Origin: Maritalea porphyrae
GTDB lineage: Bacteria > Pseudomonadota > Alphaproteobacteria > Rhizobiales > Devosiaceae
Length of the DNA stretch: 64,000 nt
Direction of reading: 5' to 3'
Assembly (NCBI RefSeq): GCF_030159895.1
Contig: NZ_BSNI01000002.1
Span: forward strand, 1,638,306-1,702,305
Positions 1 through 8,617 of the stretch are shown here, one piece after another. The notes beneath the pieces were generated by a model. That model was not told the origin of the DNA, did not search any database, and worked only from the letters and a program-made list of their open reading frames with translations. Positions within the stretch are counted from its first letter, which is position 1. Each line of letters opens with the position of its first letter. The position numbers were made by a program, and so were the translations under genes.

Positions 1-1
1 A

Positions 2-169
2 GGCGTAAAGGCGACGGTTCGCTATGCGATGAGTGCCGTTAGCGAAACCCAAGTGAATAGCTGGGCTGAGGTCAAAGTGGAACTCCCCGCCGCGCTTGCT
101 GCACTTGCAGGCATGGGTACAGAATGCAAAGCAACCGTACGCGGGCAGTTCCAGCGCACTGGCGACTAG
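2..169 (+). CDS. C-terminal end of an unidentified protein (partial)
   Basis: An open frame enters from the left edge and ends at a TAG at 167-169, giving the last 55 residues of a protein. The tail has a central Ala/Leu-rich stretch (PAALAALAGMG), one cysteine and a basic end (RGQFQRTGD). I do not recognise the family. The gene is plus strand and converges on the minus-strand dioxygenase-like gene only 3 bases away, which makes a real gene end plausible. The 5' part lies outside the window. Confidence 0.5.
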   Translation, partial: GVKATVRYAMSAVSETQVNSWAEVKVELPAALAALAGMGTECKATVRGQFQRTGD

Positions 170-172
170 AGC

Positions 173-529
173 TTAAGCAGAGGCACCATTCTTTGTGAAC
201 ACGCTAATATCTAGTTCCAGTCCTGCGCCAAGCCAAATGCCTCTGTCGCGGTGATCTTCAAGGTTTTGTCCCGTTTGAGGATGAGCGAATACAACCAAGT
301 CACCGCGATTGAGCGCCAACCAAGGTAGCAACTTGGCAAATTGTTCCTTCGTCGCGGTAAGCTGGCACGACCACATTGGGTGAGGTCCCACAGGTTGCTC
401 GTGCATTCGACCCATTTCAACGCCAAAAAGATCAACCGCTTGATTGCAGAGTTGAGACGCAAAAGCTTGCGTCATGCTTCCATAGTAAATATGGGCGTGA
501 TAATCGCGAATAATGTCGGTATTATACAT
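173..529 (-). CDS. DOPA 4,5-dioxygenase family protein
   Basis: This 118-residue protein matches the small single-domain DOPA 4,5-dioxygenase family (PF08883), which in fungi and plants opens the catechol ring of DOPA. Visible signatures are an N-terminal DYHAHIYY with two histidines, GRMHEQPVGPHPMWS, the PWLALNRG block and the C-terminal DHRDRGIWLG. Length is normal for the bacterial members, whose substrate is mostly unknown. The ATG at 527-529 is the first in frame before the conserved start. It is monocistronic as far as seen. A hairpin-forming inverted repeat lies 57 bases upstream. A tyrosine phenol-lyase 6 kb away releases phenol rather than DOPA, so a shared pathway is only a guess. 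Confidence 0.8.
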   Translation of the reverse strand: MYNTDIIRDYHAHIYYGSMTQAFASQLCNQAVDLFGVEMGRMHEQPVGPHPMWSCQLTATKEQFAKLLPWLALNRGDLVVFAHPQTGQNLEDHRDRGIWLGAGLELDISVFTKNGASA

Positions 530-585
530 ACAGGTGCCCCGAATGAGTTTGAAGAAAGCTGAAATAAAACAATAACATGATATCC

Positions 586-606
586 TAGTCGAACCCTATT
601 CGACTA
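586..606. repeat. 8-bp inverted repeat upstream of the dioxygenase-like gene
   Basis: TAGTCGAA (586-593) and TTCGACTA (599-606) are perfect inverted arms separated by 5 bases. The element lies between the end of the aldose epimerase and the start of the dioxygenase-like gene, both minus strand. No T-run follows it on the minus strand, so an operator or weak hairpin is more likely than an intrinsic terminator. Confidence 0.4.
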
Positions 607-686
607 AGTGCTGACGAACGACGCAAAACACAATGAATACGATTACATGATGGGCTTCAAAACGTTTTTGGTCAACCGTTTGGCGC

Positions 687-1694
687 TCAATTTCCAGTGA
701 TCTCAATCGCGGCAAAATAGGTGTAAGTTTCACCCGGCTGTACAATAATGCTTGGGAGATCAGGAATGTTGACGGCATCGGAGTGCTTTTGCGGCTCCAA
801 ACAAATCGCGGAGTTTGGTCCAAACAAGCGGCCCTTTGCACCGCTCGTTTCGACAGATTGGCTGTTGCCGTTGTAGGCCTGCAGGCACGGCTGGTCGGTC
901 CATAGCTGCAAGGCAACACCGTTTGCTGCTTCAACCCGAGCAACAGGTTCAGCTTTGTCTCTGTTTTCGGGCAGAACATAAGCCATATCCATCCCATTTT
1001 GGTTCGGATCAGCCTGTTCAAAGCTGAATTTTTTGCGGAAATCAAAAATCGTGCCCGCAACAGTCGCGATCTCACCCGTTGGCAGCAACTCATCGTTGGT
1101 AGGCATGTACTGATCAGCATTCACCTGCATTTGGTGCTGCCAGATTGGTCCGCCTCCTAACAAGTTATAATAGTTATGTTGTGCAAAATTGATCGGGGTA
1201 GGGCGGTCTGTGGTTGCGCTAACTTCATATACTAGCCGCGCACCAGAAAGCGTCATGCGCATGGTGAAATCCACATTGCCGGGAAAACCCTCTTCGAGAT
1301 GGGGGGAGCGATAGCTTAGTTTCACGCTGGTATCTGTGGCTTCTTCGACCGTCCAATTGCGTTTGGAAAGTCCATTTACCCCGCCATGTAAGGTCAGGCC
1401 AGGTCCGTTTTCGCTGAGTTTGTACACTCCGCCATCTAGCTCAAATGCTGCACCTGATATCCGGTTGGCGACACGGCCAACAGTCGTGCCCATATAGTCT
1501 GGGTTTTGCATGTAATCGAACGGATCATCATAACCCAAAACCACATCAAGCGACCCCGTTGCTGTCGGAATGTTCCAGCTCTGAGTGATCCCGCCAAGCG
1601 ACAAAATGGCCACTTCAGCGAGGTCACTTTTTAGAATTATGCGCTGAAATGGTTTGCCATCAATCTCGCCCAAATGTTCAATTGTTGCGCTCAT
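687..1694 (-). CDS. galM: Aldose 1-epimerase (mutarotase)
   Basis: This 335-residue cytoplasmic enzyme interconverts the alpha and beta anomers of aldoses such as galactose and glucose. Family landmarks are the N-terminal GRVANRISGA, LHGGVNGLSKRNW (first histidine), QHNYYNL with the catalytic histidine, and a C-terminal ICLEPQKHSDAVN containing the glutamate region that acts as base. The frame is open further upstream, but the added residues (Cys-rich, basic) look unlike the family. The ATG at 1692-1694, preceded by a GGGA, is therefore the chosen start. It stands alone, so a particular sugar pathway cannot be assigned. Confidence 0.9.
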   Translation of the reverse strand: MSATIEHLGEIDGKPFQRIILKSDLAEVAILSLGGITQSWNIPTATGSLDVVLGYDDPFDYMQNPDYMGTTVGRVANRISGAAFELDGGVYKLSENGPGLTLHGGVNGLSKRNWTVEEATDTSVKLSYRSPHLEEGFPGNVDFTMRMTLSGARLVYEVSATTDRPTPINFAQHNYYNLLGGGPIWQHQMQVNADQYMPTNDELLPTGEIATVAGTIFDFRKKFSFEQADPNQNGMDMAYVLPENRDKAEPVARVEAANGVALQLWTDQPCLQAYNGNSQSVETSGAKGRLFGPNSAICLEPQKHSDAVNIPDLPSIIVQPGETYTYFAAIEITGN

Positions 1695-1955
1695 TCTATT
1701 TCCCAATCTCGATAAATCCACCACGACTCCACAGCCACAATGGCGTGTGAATGTCGATGGGCACAAGGTCGGTTTTTGCCAATACGTCTTGCCAACGCTG
1801 AGCGACGAGTTGCGATGCTGCCGCTTTCAAATTCTACAAACACAAAAACAACATTGTGAATGTCGGTTCCGGGTTGCTAGCATACACTAACTATAAGATT
1901 CTTTGCGCGCATGACGTGCGGCACAAGTACTTTTTTGATTATCGTGGAGGCATTG

Positions 1956-3065
1956 ATGAAAACCAGAGCAGCAGTTGCATTTGAAGCCGGAAAGCCGCTT
2001 GAAGTTATCGAGGTGGATTTGGAAGGCCCAAAAGAGGGTGAGGTGCTCGTTGAGATTCGTGCCACGGGAATTTGCCACACGGATGAATTTACGCTGTCCG
2101 GTGCTGATCCTGAAGGAATCTTCCCCGCTATTCTAGGACATGAAGGTGCTGGCGTTGTTGTTGATGTTGGCCCCGGCGTCACAACGCTCAAAAAGGGCGA
2201 TCATGTTATTCCCCTCTATACGCCGGAATGTCGTGAGTGCGATTATTGCACATCTGGGAAAACCAATCTGTGCCAAAAAATTCGCACAACTCAGGGCCAA
2301 GGCGTTATGCCAGACGGCACGTCACGGTTTTCAATCAAAGGCGAACCTGCTTTTCACTATATGGGGACGTCGACCTTTGCCAATCACACCGTTGTGCCTG
2401 AAATTGCGCTCGCCAAAGTGCGCGAAGACGCACCGTTTGAGAGCATTTGCTATATCGGCTGTGGGGTAACAACAGGCATTGGCGCGGTCATAAACACAGC
2501 AAAGGTTCGGCCTGGCGACAATGTTGTTGTGTTTGGCCTTGGCGGTATCGGTCTCAATGTTATCCAAGGCGCGCGCTTGGCTGGTGCCAATATGATCGTA
2601 GGTGTTGACATTAATCCGGCGCGCAAAGCATGGGGTGAGCGGTTTGGCATGACGCATTTCGTCAACCCGAAAGAAGTTGAAGGCGATTTGGTGCCCTACA
2701 TCGTTGATCTCACCAAAGGCGGCGCAGATTACTCATTTGAATGCATTGGCAATGTTGATGTGATGCGTCAGGCGCTCGAGTGCTGCCACAAAGGCTGGGG
2801 TACTTCTATTATCATTGGCGTTGCTGGCGCCGGACAGGAGATATCGACCCGTCCGTTCCAACTGGTCACAGGTCGCAACTGGCGTGGCACTGCCTTTGGT
2901 GGTGCTAAAGGACGTACAGATGTGCCAAAAATTGTCGATTGGTACATGGATGGCAAAATCCAAATAGATCCAATGATTACGCACACGATGGGCTTGGACA
3001 AAATCAATGACGGTTTTGATTTGATGCGCAAAGGCGAAAGCATTCGCGGCGTTGTGAAGTTTTAA
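1956..3065 (+). CDS. frmA: S-(hydroxymethyl)glutathione dehydrogenase / class III alcohol dehydrogenase
   Basis: This 369-residue zinc enzyme oxidises S-hydroxymethylglutathione, formed spontaneously from formaldehyde and glutathione, to S-formylglutathione with NAD. Catalytic zinc ligands are visible at Cys40 (GICHTDE), His62-Glu63 (GHEGAG) and Cys174 (YIGCGV). The four structural-zinc cysteines are at 92, 95, 98 and 106, and the Rossmann motif is GLGGIGLN. The ATG at 1956 has a strong GTGGAGG six bases upstream; the 15-residue extension from an earlier start has no support. It is followed after 8 bases by S-formylglutathione hydrolase, so the two form the standard formaldehyde detoxification operon. 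Confidence 0.95.
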   Translation: MKTRAAVAFEAGKPLEVIEVDLEGPKEGEVLVEIRATGICHTDEFTLSGADPEGIFPAILGHEGAGVVVDVGPGVTTLKKGDHVIPLYTPECRECDYCTSGKTNLCQKIRTTQGQGVMPDGTSRFSIKGEPAFHYMGTSTFANHTVVPEIALAKVREDAPFESICYIGCGVTTGIGAVINTAKVRPGDNVVVFGLGGIGLNVIQGARLAGANMIVGVDINPARKAWGERFGMTHFVNPKEVEGDLVPYIVDLTKGGADYSFECIGNVDVMRQALECCHKGWGTSIIIGVAGAGQEISTRPFQLVTGRNWRGTAFGGAKGRTDVPKIVDWYMDGKIQIDPMITHTMGLDKINDGFDLMRKGESIRGVVKF

Positions 3066-3073
3066 GGACCAAT

Positions 3074-3913
3074 ATGCAAATCGTTTCTGAAACCCGCTCG
3101 CATGGCGGTATGCAAGGCGTGTACACGCACGCTTCAATGTCTTGCCAATGCGAGATGACATTTGCGGTTTTTGTGCCGCCGCAAGCAGAAGAAAGACCAT
3201 GCCCGGTGCTGTGGTATCTATCGGGACTTACTTGCGATCATTCCAACGTGATGGACAAAGGCGAGTATCGGCAGATGGCTGCGGAAAAGGGTATTATTGT
3301 TGTCTGCCCAGATACGTCACCGCGCGGTGAAAATGTTCCAGATGAACCCGACAACTGGCAATTTGGTAGCGGGGCAGGCTTCTACCTAGACGCGATAGAA
3401 GAACCTTTTTCCAAGAACTACAAAATGTATTCGTATGTGGTGGATGAGTTGCCCGAGCTGATCGGAAAAAATTTCAACGCAGATATGTCGCGCCAATCGA
3501 TCACGGGGCATTCGATGGGTGGGCACGGGGCCATCACCATTGCACTGAAAAATCCTGATCGTTTTAAAAGTTGTTCCGCATTTGCACCAATTTGTCGGCC
3601 TTCAGATGCGAGTTGGTCCAAACCATCATTTGAAAAATATTTGGGCGGTGACCGTTCCAGTTGGCGTCAGTATGATACGTGCGATTTGATCGCGGATGGG
3701 CATCGATTTTCGCCTATTTTGGTTGATCAAGGAGATGTCGACGAATGGATGGAAGAGGGGTGCCGGCCGCAAGCACTGGTTGAAACGGCTAAAGGCACCG
3801 ACATTGATCTGACCATGCGTATTCAAGAGGGGTACGACCATTATTACCCGTTTGTATCAACCTTTATGCACGAGCATGTTGCCTGGCACGCAAAACACCT
3901 TACATCTAAATAA
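3074..3913 (+). CDS. fghA: S-formylglutathione hydrolase
   Basis: This 279-residue esterase-D-type hydrolase splits S-formylglutathione to formate and glutathione, the step after the preceding dehydrogenase. The nucleophile is Ser147 in GHSMGG. An acidic residue in LVDQGDVDEW and a histidine in YDHYYPFVSTF complete the expected triad, and YLSGLTC near residue 50 is characteristic of the oxyanion region. Length matches the family. The 8-base spacing from frmA indicates cotranscription. The following NmrA-like gene begins 15 bases downstream and may belong to the same transcript. Confidence 0.95.
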   Translation: MQIVSETRSHGGMQGVYTHASMSCQCEMTFAVFVPPQAEERPCPVLWYLSGLTCDHSNVMDKGEYRQMAAEKGIIVVCPDTSPRGENVPDEPDNWQFGSGAGFYLDAIEEPFSKNYKMYSYVVDELPELIGKNFNADMSRQSITGHSMGGHGAITIALKNPDRFKSCSAFAPICRPSDASWSKPSFEKYLGGDRSSWRQYDTCDLIADGHRFSPILVDQGDVDEWMEEGCRPQALVETAKGTDIDLTMRIQEGYDHYYPFVSTFMHEHVAWHAKHLTSK

Positions 3914-3928
3914 GATGGGAAGGGCTCA

Positions 3929-4774
3929 ATGGATTATTCTAGGATATTTATAACAGGTGCCACAGGGCGTGTTGGTGGCGCGCTGATCAAGCAACTTCGC
4001 GGCAAGTGCGAAATTGTTGCAGCAAGTCAACGCGCGATGCAAACCACCAAAGATGTTGAATGGATTGAGTTTTCCTTTGAAAATGAGGATAGTTTTGATG
4101 CTGCGTTGCGCGGTGTTGACGCTATCTTTCTTATGCGCCCGCCCCAAATCACAAAGCCAGAAATCTTCCGCCCTTTTCTCAATGCTGCAAAAGCGCGCGG
4201 CATTAAGCGTGTTGTTGTGCTCTCGGTTTTAGGTGCGGCAGACAATAGCTTTCTACCGCACCACAAACTGGAAAAATTGGTGCAGGAGATGGGCTTTGCT
4301 TGGACCATGATCCGACCAAGTGATTTCATGCAAAATCTCGAAACCGTTCACCGCAACGATATTCTGGAGCGACGTGAAATCTCAGTGCCTGCTGGCGATG
4401 GAAAGTCGTCATTTATTGATGTTGATGATATCGCAAAGTGCATTGAAGTTGCGCTTTGCGACGATGTTCACATCGGTGAGGGGTTTGATCTAACAGGACC
4501 GCAAGCGCTTAGCCTTTTTGAAGTGGCTGATAAATTGAGCGTAGCAGCTGGAAAAGCAATAAACTATCGACCAGCGCCGATAATTGGATTCATTTGGCGC
4601 AAGGTCCAAAGCGGATATCCGTTTCCTTTGGCGCTTGTGATGACTGCTCTATATTCCGTCCAGCGTTTTGGAAAAGCGGCAACAATCACGAGAAAAGTCA
4701 AAGAGTTGACGGGAAATGACCCGGCAACTCTTGACGATTATCTTCAGCGCACAAAATATCTTTGGACTAAATAA
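3929..4774 (+). CDS. NmrA-like NAD(P)-binding protein (atypical SDR)
   Basis: A 281-residue protein with an N-terminal Rossmann motif (ITGATGRVGG), an acidic-then-hydrophobic DAIFLMRPP strand typical of NmrA/azoreductase-like atypical SDRs, and an IRPSDFMQNL motif followed by FIDVDDIAKC. These features fit NAD(P)H-dependent quinone or azo reductases such as YtfG/QorB, or redox-sensing NmrA proteins. The substrate cannot be told from sequence. It sits 15 bases after S-formylglutathione hydrolase and may be cotranscribed with it. Its last 8 bases overlap the end of the convergent M14 hydrolase gene. Confidence 0.8.
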   Translation: MDYSRIFITGATGRVGGALIKQLRGKCEIVAASQRAMQTTKDVEWIEFSFENEDSFDAALRGVDAIFLMRPPQITKPEIFRPFLNAAKARGIKRVVVLSVLGAADNSFLPHHKLEKLVQEMGFAWTMIRPSDFMQNLETVHRNDILERREISVPAGDGKSSFIDVDDIAKCIEVALCDDVHIGEGFDLTGPQALSLFEVADKLSVAAGKAINYRPAPIIGFIWRKVQSGYPFPLALVMTALYSVQRFGKAATITRKVKELTGNDPATLDDYLQRTKYLWTK

Positions 4775-5819
4775 TTTCGTCCTCGTCGAACAAAGCTTCA
4801 GCCTCGGTTTCCACTTGCGTTTGCAAATGGTCAAGAGCGGCTTCTGCTTGCTCGTCAGATCGTTTGATTTTGGCAATATGGAACAATCCATCACCTTCAT
4901 GCACAACAGGCAAGTTTGTGCGCCCAATGACTAACCCAGGATAGGTTGCCGTCACTTCGACTTCCTTTTCCCCAAATGGGTCGGATATGATGCCGAGCAC
5001 ACTGCCTTCTTGCACGATCTCGCCATTGCCTTTGAAGGTCCGCAACACACCGCCCGCCGGGGCGCGCAGCCAGTAGCTTGATGACGATAGCAACGGTTTC
5101 ACCTTTGGCTGTGTCACCGCCTTTGCGCTAAGCATGCCCAAGTGGCTCATTACCCGCAAAATGCCGGTGACGCCGGTTTTGGCGGCATATTCATCAAAAC
5201 GTAGGCCTTCACCGGCTTCATACAGCACCATTGGGGTTTCAAGCCCATCGGCAACCTGGCGCAATGACCCTTCGCGTAAAGGCGAAAGCAAAGTCACTTG
5301 CGCGCCAAATGCTTTGGCCAGTTCCTTGGCTTTTTCCGATTTGTGCGAAACACGCGTTTGCGGCAAATTCGAGCGGTTCACCGCAGCCGAGTGCAAATCG
5401 ATGCCAAAGTCTGACTTCTGGACGATCTCTTCAACAAAGATATAGGCCAACCGGGCCGCCAGCGAACCCTGCGGGCTGCCAGGAAACGATCGGTTCAAGT
5501 CGCGTCTATCCGGTAGATACCGCGAATGGTTCATAAATCCGAACGAGTTGACAATCGGGATGGCCAACAAAGTGCCGCGCAAGCCAGCCAGCTTTTTGGA
5601 ATTGAGCAAACGCCGGACAATTTCAACGCCGATGACTTCATCGCCATGCACTGCCGCCGAAACAAATATTGTCGGCCCGGGCAAACGTCCATGCACCACA
5701 TGAACGCTCATATTGACCGGCGTGTGGTCAGATAAAACACTCACCGGCAGGTCAACGGTGCGCCGTCGACCTGCAGGAATTTCGTGTGTCCCCAATTTAA
5801 AAGGGGCGCGTTTGGTCAT
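4767..5819 (-). CDS. Succinylglutamate desuccinylase/aspartoacylase-family zinc hydrolase
   Basis: A 350-residue M14-type metallohydrolase of the AstE/AspA group (PF04952). Zinc ligands appear in AAVHGDE and DLHSA, the substrate arginine region in DRRDLNRSFPG, and the catalytic glutamate in VLYEAGEG. The C-terminal third carries a lipoyl-like beta domain (APAGGVLRTF, GSVLGIISDPFG) as in other bacterial members. Its start codon shares one base with the rimK stop (TAATG), so translation is coupled to RimK. Family members remove acyl or amino-acid groups from small molecules. With a glutamate ligase as partner, removal of added glutamates is possible but is inference. Confidence 0.85.
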   Translation of the reverse strand: MTKRAPFKLGTHEIPAGRRRTVDLPVSVLSDHTPVNMSVHVVHGRLPGPTIFVSAAVHGDEVIGVEIVRRLLNSKKLAGLRGTLLAIPIVNSFGFMNHSRYLPDRRDLNRSFPGSPQGSLAARLAYIFVEEIVQKSDFGIDLHSAAVNRSNLPQTRVSHKSEKAKELAKAFGAQVTLLSPLREGSLRQVADGLETPMVLYEAGEGLRFDEYAAKTGVTGILRVMSHLGMLSAKAVTQPKVKPLLSSSSYWLRAPAGGVLRTFKGNGEIVQEGSVLGIISDPFGEKEVEVTATYPGLVIGRTNLPVVHEGDGLFHIAKIKRSDEQAEAALDHLQTQVETEAEALFDEDEII

Positions 5820-6724
5820 TAGCCTTTACCTCGTGTGCGGGTTTTGTTTGGCTTCGCGTTCTTTTCCAAAAACTCAATAGTTTTGCCCGCAATATCGATG
5901 CCAGTCGCATTTTCGATGCCTTCAAGGCCAGGAGACGAGTTAACCTCCATCACCACAGGACCGCTTGAAGAGCGCAGCATATCGACACCACAAACATTGA
6001 GACCCATCGCTTTTGCAGCCTTGACCGCTGTTGCGCGCTCTTCTGGTGTGATTTTGATCGAGCGAGCTGAGCCACCACGGTGCAAATTAGAGCGGAAATC
6101 GCCTTCAGCGCCTTTGCGCAACATAGCTGCAACCACTTTGCCACCAATAACGAACGCGCGAATGTCTTCGCCGCCAGCTTCTTTGATGAATTGCTGCACC
6201 AAAATGTTTACTTGAGCGCCACGGAAGGCCTCGATCACGCTTTGTGCCGATTTGTCCGTGTCAGCCAGCATAACGCCAACGCCTTGGGTGCCTTCAAGCA
6301 ACTTGATCACCAACGGGGCGCCACCTGCCAGCTTGATCACCTCTTCAGTTTGCTTCGGGTCATGCGCAAAAGTTGTGTTGGGCAAGCCAATTCCATCGCG
6401 AGCGAGCAGCTGCATGGAGCGCAATTTGTCACGTGAGCGACCAATGCCAACGCTTTCATTTAGCGGGTAAACGCCCATCATTTCAAATTGGCGCAGCACG
6501 GCCGTTCCGTAAAAGGTAATCGAAGTACCAATACGCGGAATGACGGCATCAAAGCCTTTGAGTTTTTCGCCATTGTAGAAAATCTCTGGCCGACGCGATG
6601 CGATGTTCATGTAGCAGCGTAGCGTGTTGATAATCTGTAATTCGTGGCCGCGTTGCTCTGCAGCTTCTTTTAGTCGCTTGTGCGAATACAAGTTTGCGTT
6701 TCTCGCCAGCATGGCAATCTTCAT
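5819..6724 (-). CDS. rimK: RimK-type ATP-grasp alpha-L-glutamate ligase
   Basis: A 301-residue ATP-grasp ligase. RimK adds glutamate residues to the C-terminus of ribosomal protein S6 in E. coli, and relatives act on other peptides or small molecules. Visible family features are MKIAMLARN at the N-terminus, [23 protein letters not shown], the ATP-binding [13 protein letters not shown], and the Mg-binding [14 protein letters not shown]. Length agrees with the E. coli enzyme. A basic tail ([11 protein letters not shown]) follows the catalytic core. The gene is translationally coupled to the M14 hydrolase. Whether S6 is the target cannot be decided because rpsF is not in the window. Confidence 0.92.
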   Translation of the reverse strand: MKIAMLARNANLYSHKRLKEAAEQRGHELQIINTLRCYMNIASRRPEIFYNGEKLKGFDAVIPRIGTSITFYGTAVLRQFEMMGVYPLNESVGIGRSRDKLRSMQLLARDGIGLPNTTFAHDPKQTEEVIKLAGGAPLVIKLLEGTQGVGVMLADTDKSAQSVIEAFRGAQVNILVQQFIKEAGGEDIRAFVIGGKVVAAMLRKGAEGDFRSNLHRGGSARSIKITPEERATAVKAAKAMGLNVCGVDMLRSSSGPVVMEVNSSPGLEGIENATGIDIAGKTIEFLEKNAKPNKTRTRGKG

Positions 6725-6906
6725 TTCAATCTCCTCATGTGGTGAAATGTGAGCACGCCAACGAACATACGTTCCGGCCCCCGACTGAAATCCACGATTT
6801 CAATGAAATGCTCTTTATGCTCTTTGTGCAAGAGCGCAAGCGAAAACTTGCAAAAGTTTGGTCCGGTTTTAGACCCTCTGCTATGCTAAAAACGCAAGGG
6901 TAGTTT

Positions 6907-6930
6907 GTGGCCGCCAATTGAGGCGACCAC
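6907..6930. other. Imperfect hairpin between rimK and the lyase gene
   Basis: GTGG-C-CGCC (6907-6915) pairs with GGCG-A-CCAC (6922-6930) around a 6-base loop, 12 bases after the end of the lyase gene. It could be a transcript-end structure for the lyase. No clear T-run follows on the minus strand, so I do not call an intrinsic terminator. Confidence 0.3.
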
Positions 6931-6941
6931 ATAGGGCATAA

Positions 6942-8339
6942 TTAGGCGTCAATTTCTTCAAATTTGCCGCGGAAAAAGCGTAAATATTCCGGCTCGTATG
7001 CGAATTTGAGCCCTTTAATCTTGTCGGCATTTTCCATTACCCGACAAACGCTCTCCACAACCACATCCATATGCGCCTGTGTATAAACCCGTCGGGGCAG
7101 GGTGAGGCGGACAAGTTCAAGCTTGGGCATAAACTCTTCGCCAGTCTCTTTGTTGCGTCCAGCGGACACCGCACCGCGTTCCATCACGCGTACACCGCCG
7201 TCGACATAGAGTGCAGAAGCAAGCGCTTGCGCTGGATATTGACTTTGCGGAATATGCGGCAATATCGCCCGCGCATCCAAAAACACAGCATGTCCACCAA
7301 TCGGGCGCACAATAGGTACACCACGATCGATCAAGCGGTTGCCCAAATACTCAACTTGGCCAACACGTGCGCGAATATGCGCATCTTGCAAGCTCTCCGT
7401 GATGCCGATTGCCAACGCTTCCATATCGCGACCTGCCATGCCGCCATAGGTGTGCAAGCCTTCATAAACAACCACAAGGTTGCATGCCTTTTCGTAAAGC
7501 GCTTCGCTGTTCATCGCCAGAAAGCCGCCAATGTTCACCATTGCGTCTTTTTTCGAAGACATGGTGGCTGCATCAGTCAGCGAGCAAATCTCATGCACAA
7601 TTTCGGCAATAGATTTCTCGCGATAACCGTCTTCGCGCTGTTGGATGAAATAGGCATTTTCTGCAACCCGCGTCATGTCGTGCACAATCATGATGTCATG
7701 CTTGTCGGCCCAAACGCGCAACTCTTTCAGATTGCCCAAGGATATTGGCTGACCGCCTGCCATGTTCACCGCCGTGGCAATGCACACATATGGGATCTTC
7801 TCTGCGCCAACTTCAGCCACCAATTTGTCGAGCTTGGCGATATCCACATTGCCCTTAAACGGATGGGTGGATGCAGGGTCGTGCGCTTCGTCAATGATCA
7901 CGTCGACAAATTTGCCACCGGCCAATTCTTGGTGCAACCGCGTAGTGGTGAAATACATATTGCCCGGCACATAGTCGCCGTCTTTGATCAGGATTTGCGA
8001 CAGGATGTTCTCAGCGCCACGCCCTTGGTGGGTCGGTACGGTGTATTGATAGGAATAATATTGCTTCACCGTTGCTTCAAGGCGATAGAAGTTGGCGCTG
8101 CCTGCATAGGCCTCATCCCCCATCATCATGCCCGCCCATTGTCGGTCCGACATGGCACCGACGCCGCTATCAGTCAGCAAATCGATATAGACATCTTCTG
8201 ATTTCAACAAAAATGTATTGTACCCAGCTTCTTTGATCGCTTTTTCGCGATCCTCACGGCTGGTGACCTTCAAAAGCTCAACCATTTTGATCTTAAACGG
8301 TTCAGCCCAAACTTCGTTGCTTGTGTTGTGGTGAGTCAT
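6942..8339 (-). CDS. tpl: Tyrosine phenol-lyase (beta-tyrosinase), PLP enzyme
   Basis: A 465-residue PLP-dependent beta-eliminating lyase that should cleave tyrosine to phenol, pyruvate and ammonia. The PLP lysine is Lys264 in MSSKKDAMVNIGG. Relative to Citrobacter freundii TPL (remembered numbering) every key residue aligns at a constant offset of seven: Tyr78, Thr131 (YFTTTR), Asp221 and Arg224 (HDMTR), Arg388 (VMERG), Arg411, and Phe455-Phe456 (YLRFF). Tryptophanase has an Ile at the Arg388 position (VEIG) and LRHF at the C-terminus. The ATG at 8337-8339 follows GGAG at a 7-base spacing; ATG 8340-8342 is adjacent, and a longer frame to 8489 adds unrelated residues. A tryptophanase call is the main alternative. 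Confidence 0.88.
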   Translation of the reverse strand: MTHHNTSNEVWAEPFKIKMVELLKVTSREDREKAIKEAGYNTFLLKSEDVYIDLLTDSGVGAMSDRQWAGMMMGDEAYAGSANFYRLEATVKQYYSYQYTVPTHQGRGAENILSQILIKDGDYVPGNMYFTTTRLHQELAGGKFVDVIIDEAHDPASTHPFKGNVDIAKLDKLVAEVGAEKIPYVCIATAVNMAGGQPISLGNLKELRVWADKHDIMIVHDMTRVAENAYFIQQREDGYREKSIAEIVHEICSLTDAATMSSKKDAMVNIGGFLAMNSEALYEKACNLVVVYEGLHTYGGMAGRDMEALAIGITESLQDAHIRARVGQVEYLGNRLIDRGVPIVRPIGGHAVFLDARAILPHIPQSQYPAQALASALYVDGGVRVMERGAVSAGRNKETGEEFMPKLELVRLTLPRRVYTQAHMDVVVESVCRVMENADKIKGLKFAYEPEYLRFFRGKFEEIDA

Positions 8340-8516
8340 CATCACGCTCCACTTTGAATGCTTCAAACAAGCCCGTGGCGGTGGTTGATGAGGGATTTTT
8401 GTGGGATTCCACTTTTCCTCAAGAGACAACCACGAGCTAACCCGTGGCATTTCATCCCTTGTTCGCCTCAAAACTGTCGGCGAGCGCAAGTGGCCATGCA
8501 GAAACGATGATTCAAT

Positions 8517-8534
8517 AATTGATATTTGTCAATT
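8517..8534. promoter_or_regulatory. Inverted repeat upstream of tyrosine phenol-lyase (candidate operator)
   Basis: AATTGA (8517-8522) and TCAATT (8529-8534) form perfect 6-bp arms around six AT-rich bases. On the minus strand the site contains TTGACA, a consensus -35 hexamer, but no good -10 is seen at the right distance. The 278-base gap between the lyase and the FAD enzyme has no gene; it also holds a short hairpin at 8430-8447 (CCACG/CGTGG). This gap probably carries the lyase promoter and leader. Confidence 0.35.
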
Positions 8535-8617
8535 GTTGGTGTGTGGGGTGGGGTGGTTTGTCGCGGTCTTTGTTCCGCGCCAAACTTTCTTGTCGGCCTA
8601 GTTCAACTTGTTCGGCA

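Noticed and set aside
6907-6930. Intrinsic terminator of the lyase gene
   Set aside because: The stem has mismatches and no T-run follows on the minus strand, so it is listed only as a hairpin.
7071-8201. A 376-codon open frame on the plus strand within the lyase gene
   Set aside because: It is the antisense shadow of a strongly conserved PLP enzyme, has no ribosome-binding site and its translation is rich in His and Cys with no recognisable domain.
8342-8489. N-terminal extension of the lyase, or a tnaC-like leader peptide
   Set aside because: The extra residues match nothing in the family and GGAG supports the internal ATG; I found no short Trp-containing leader frame with its own ribosome-binding site.
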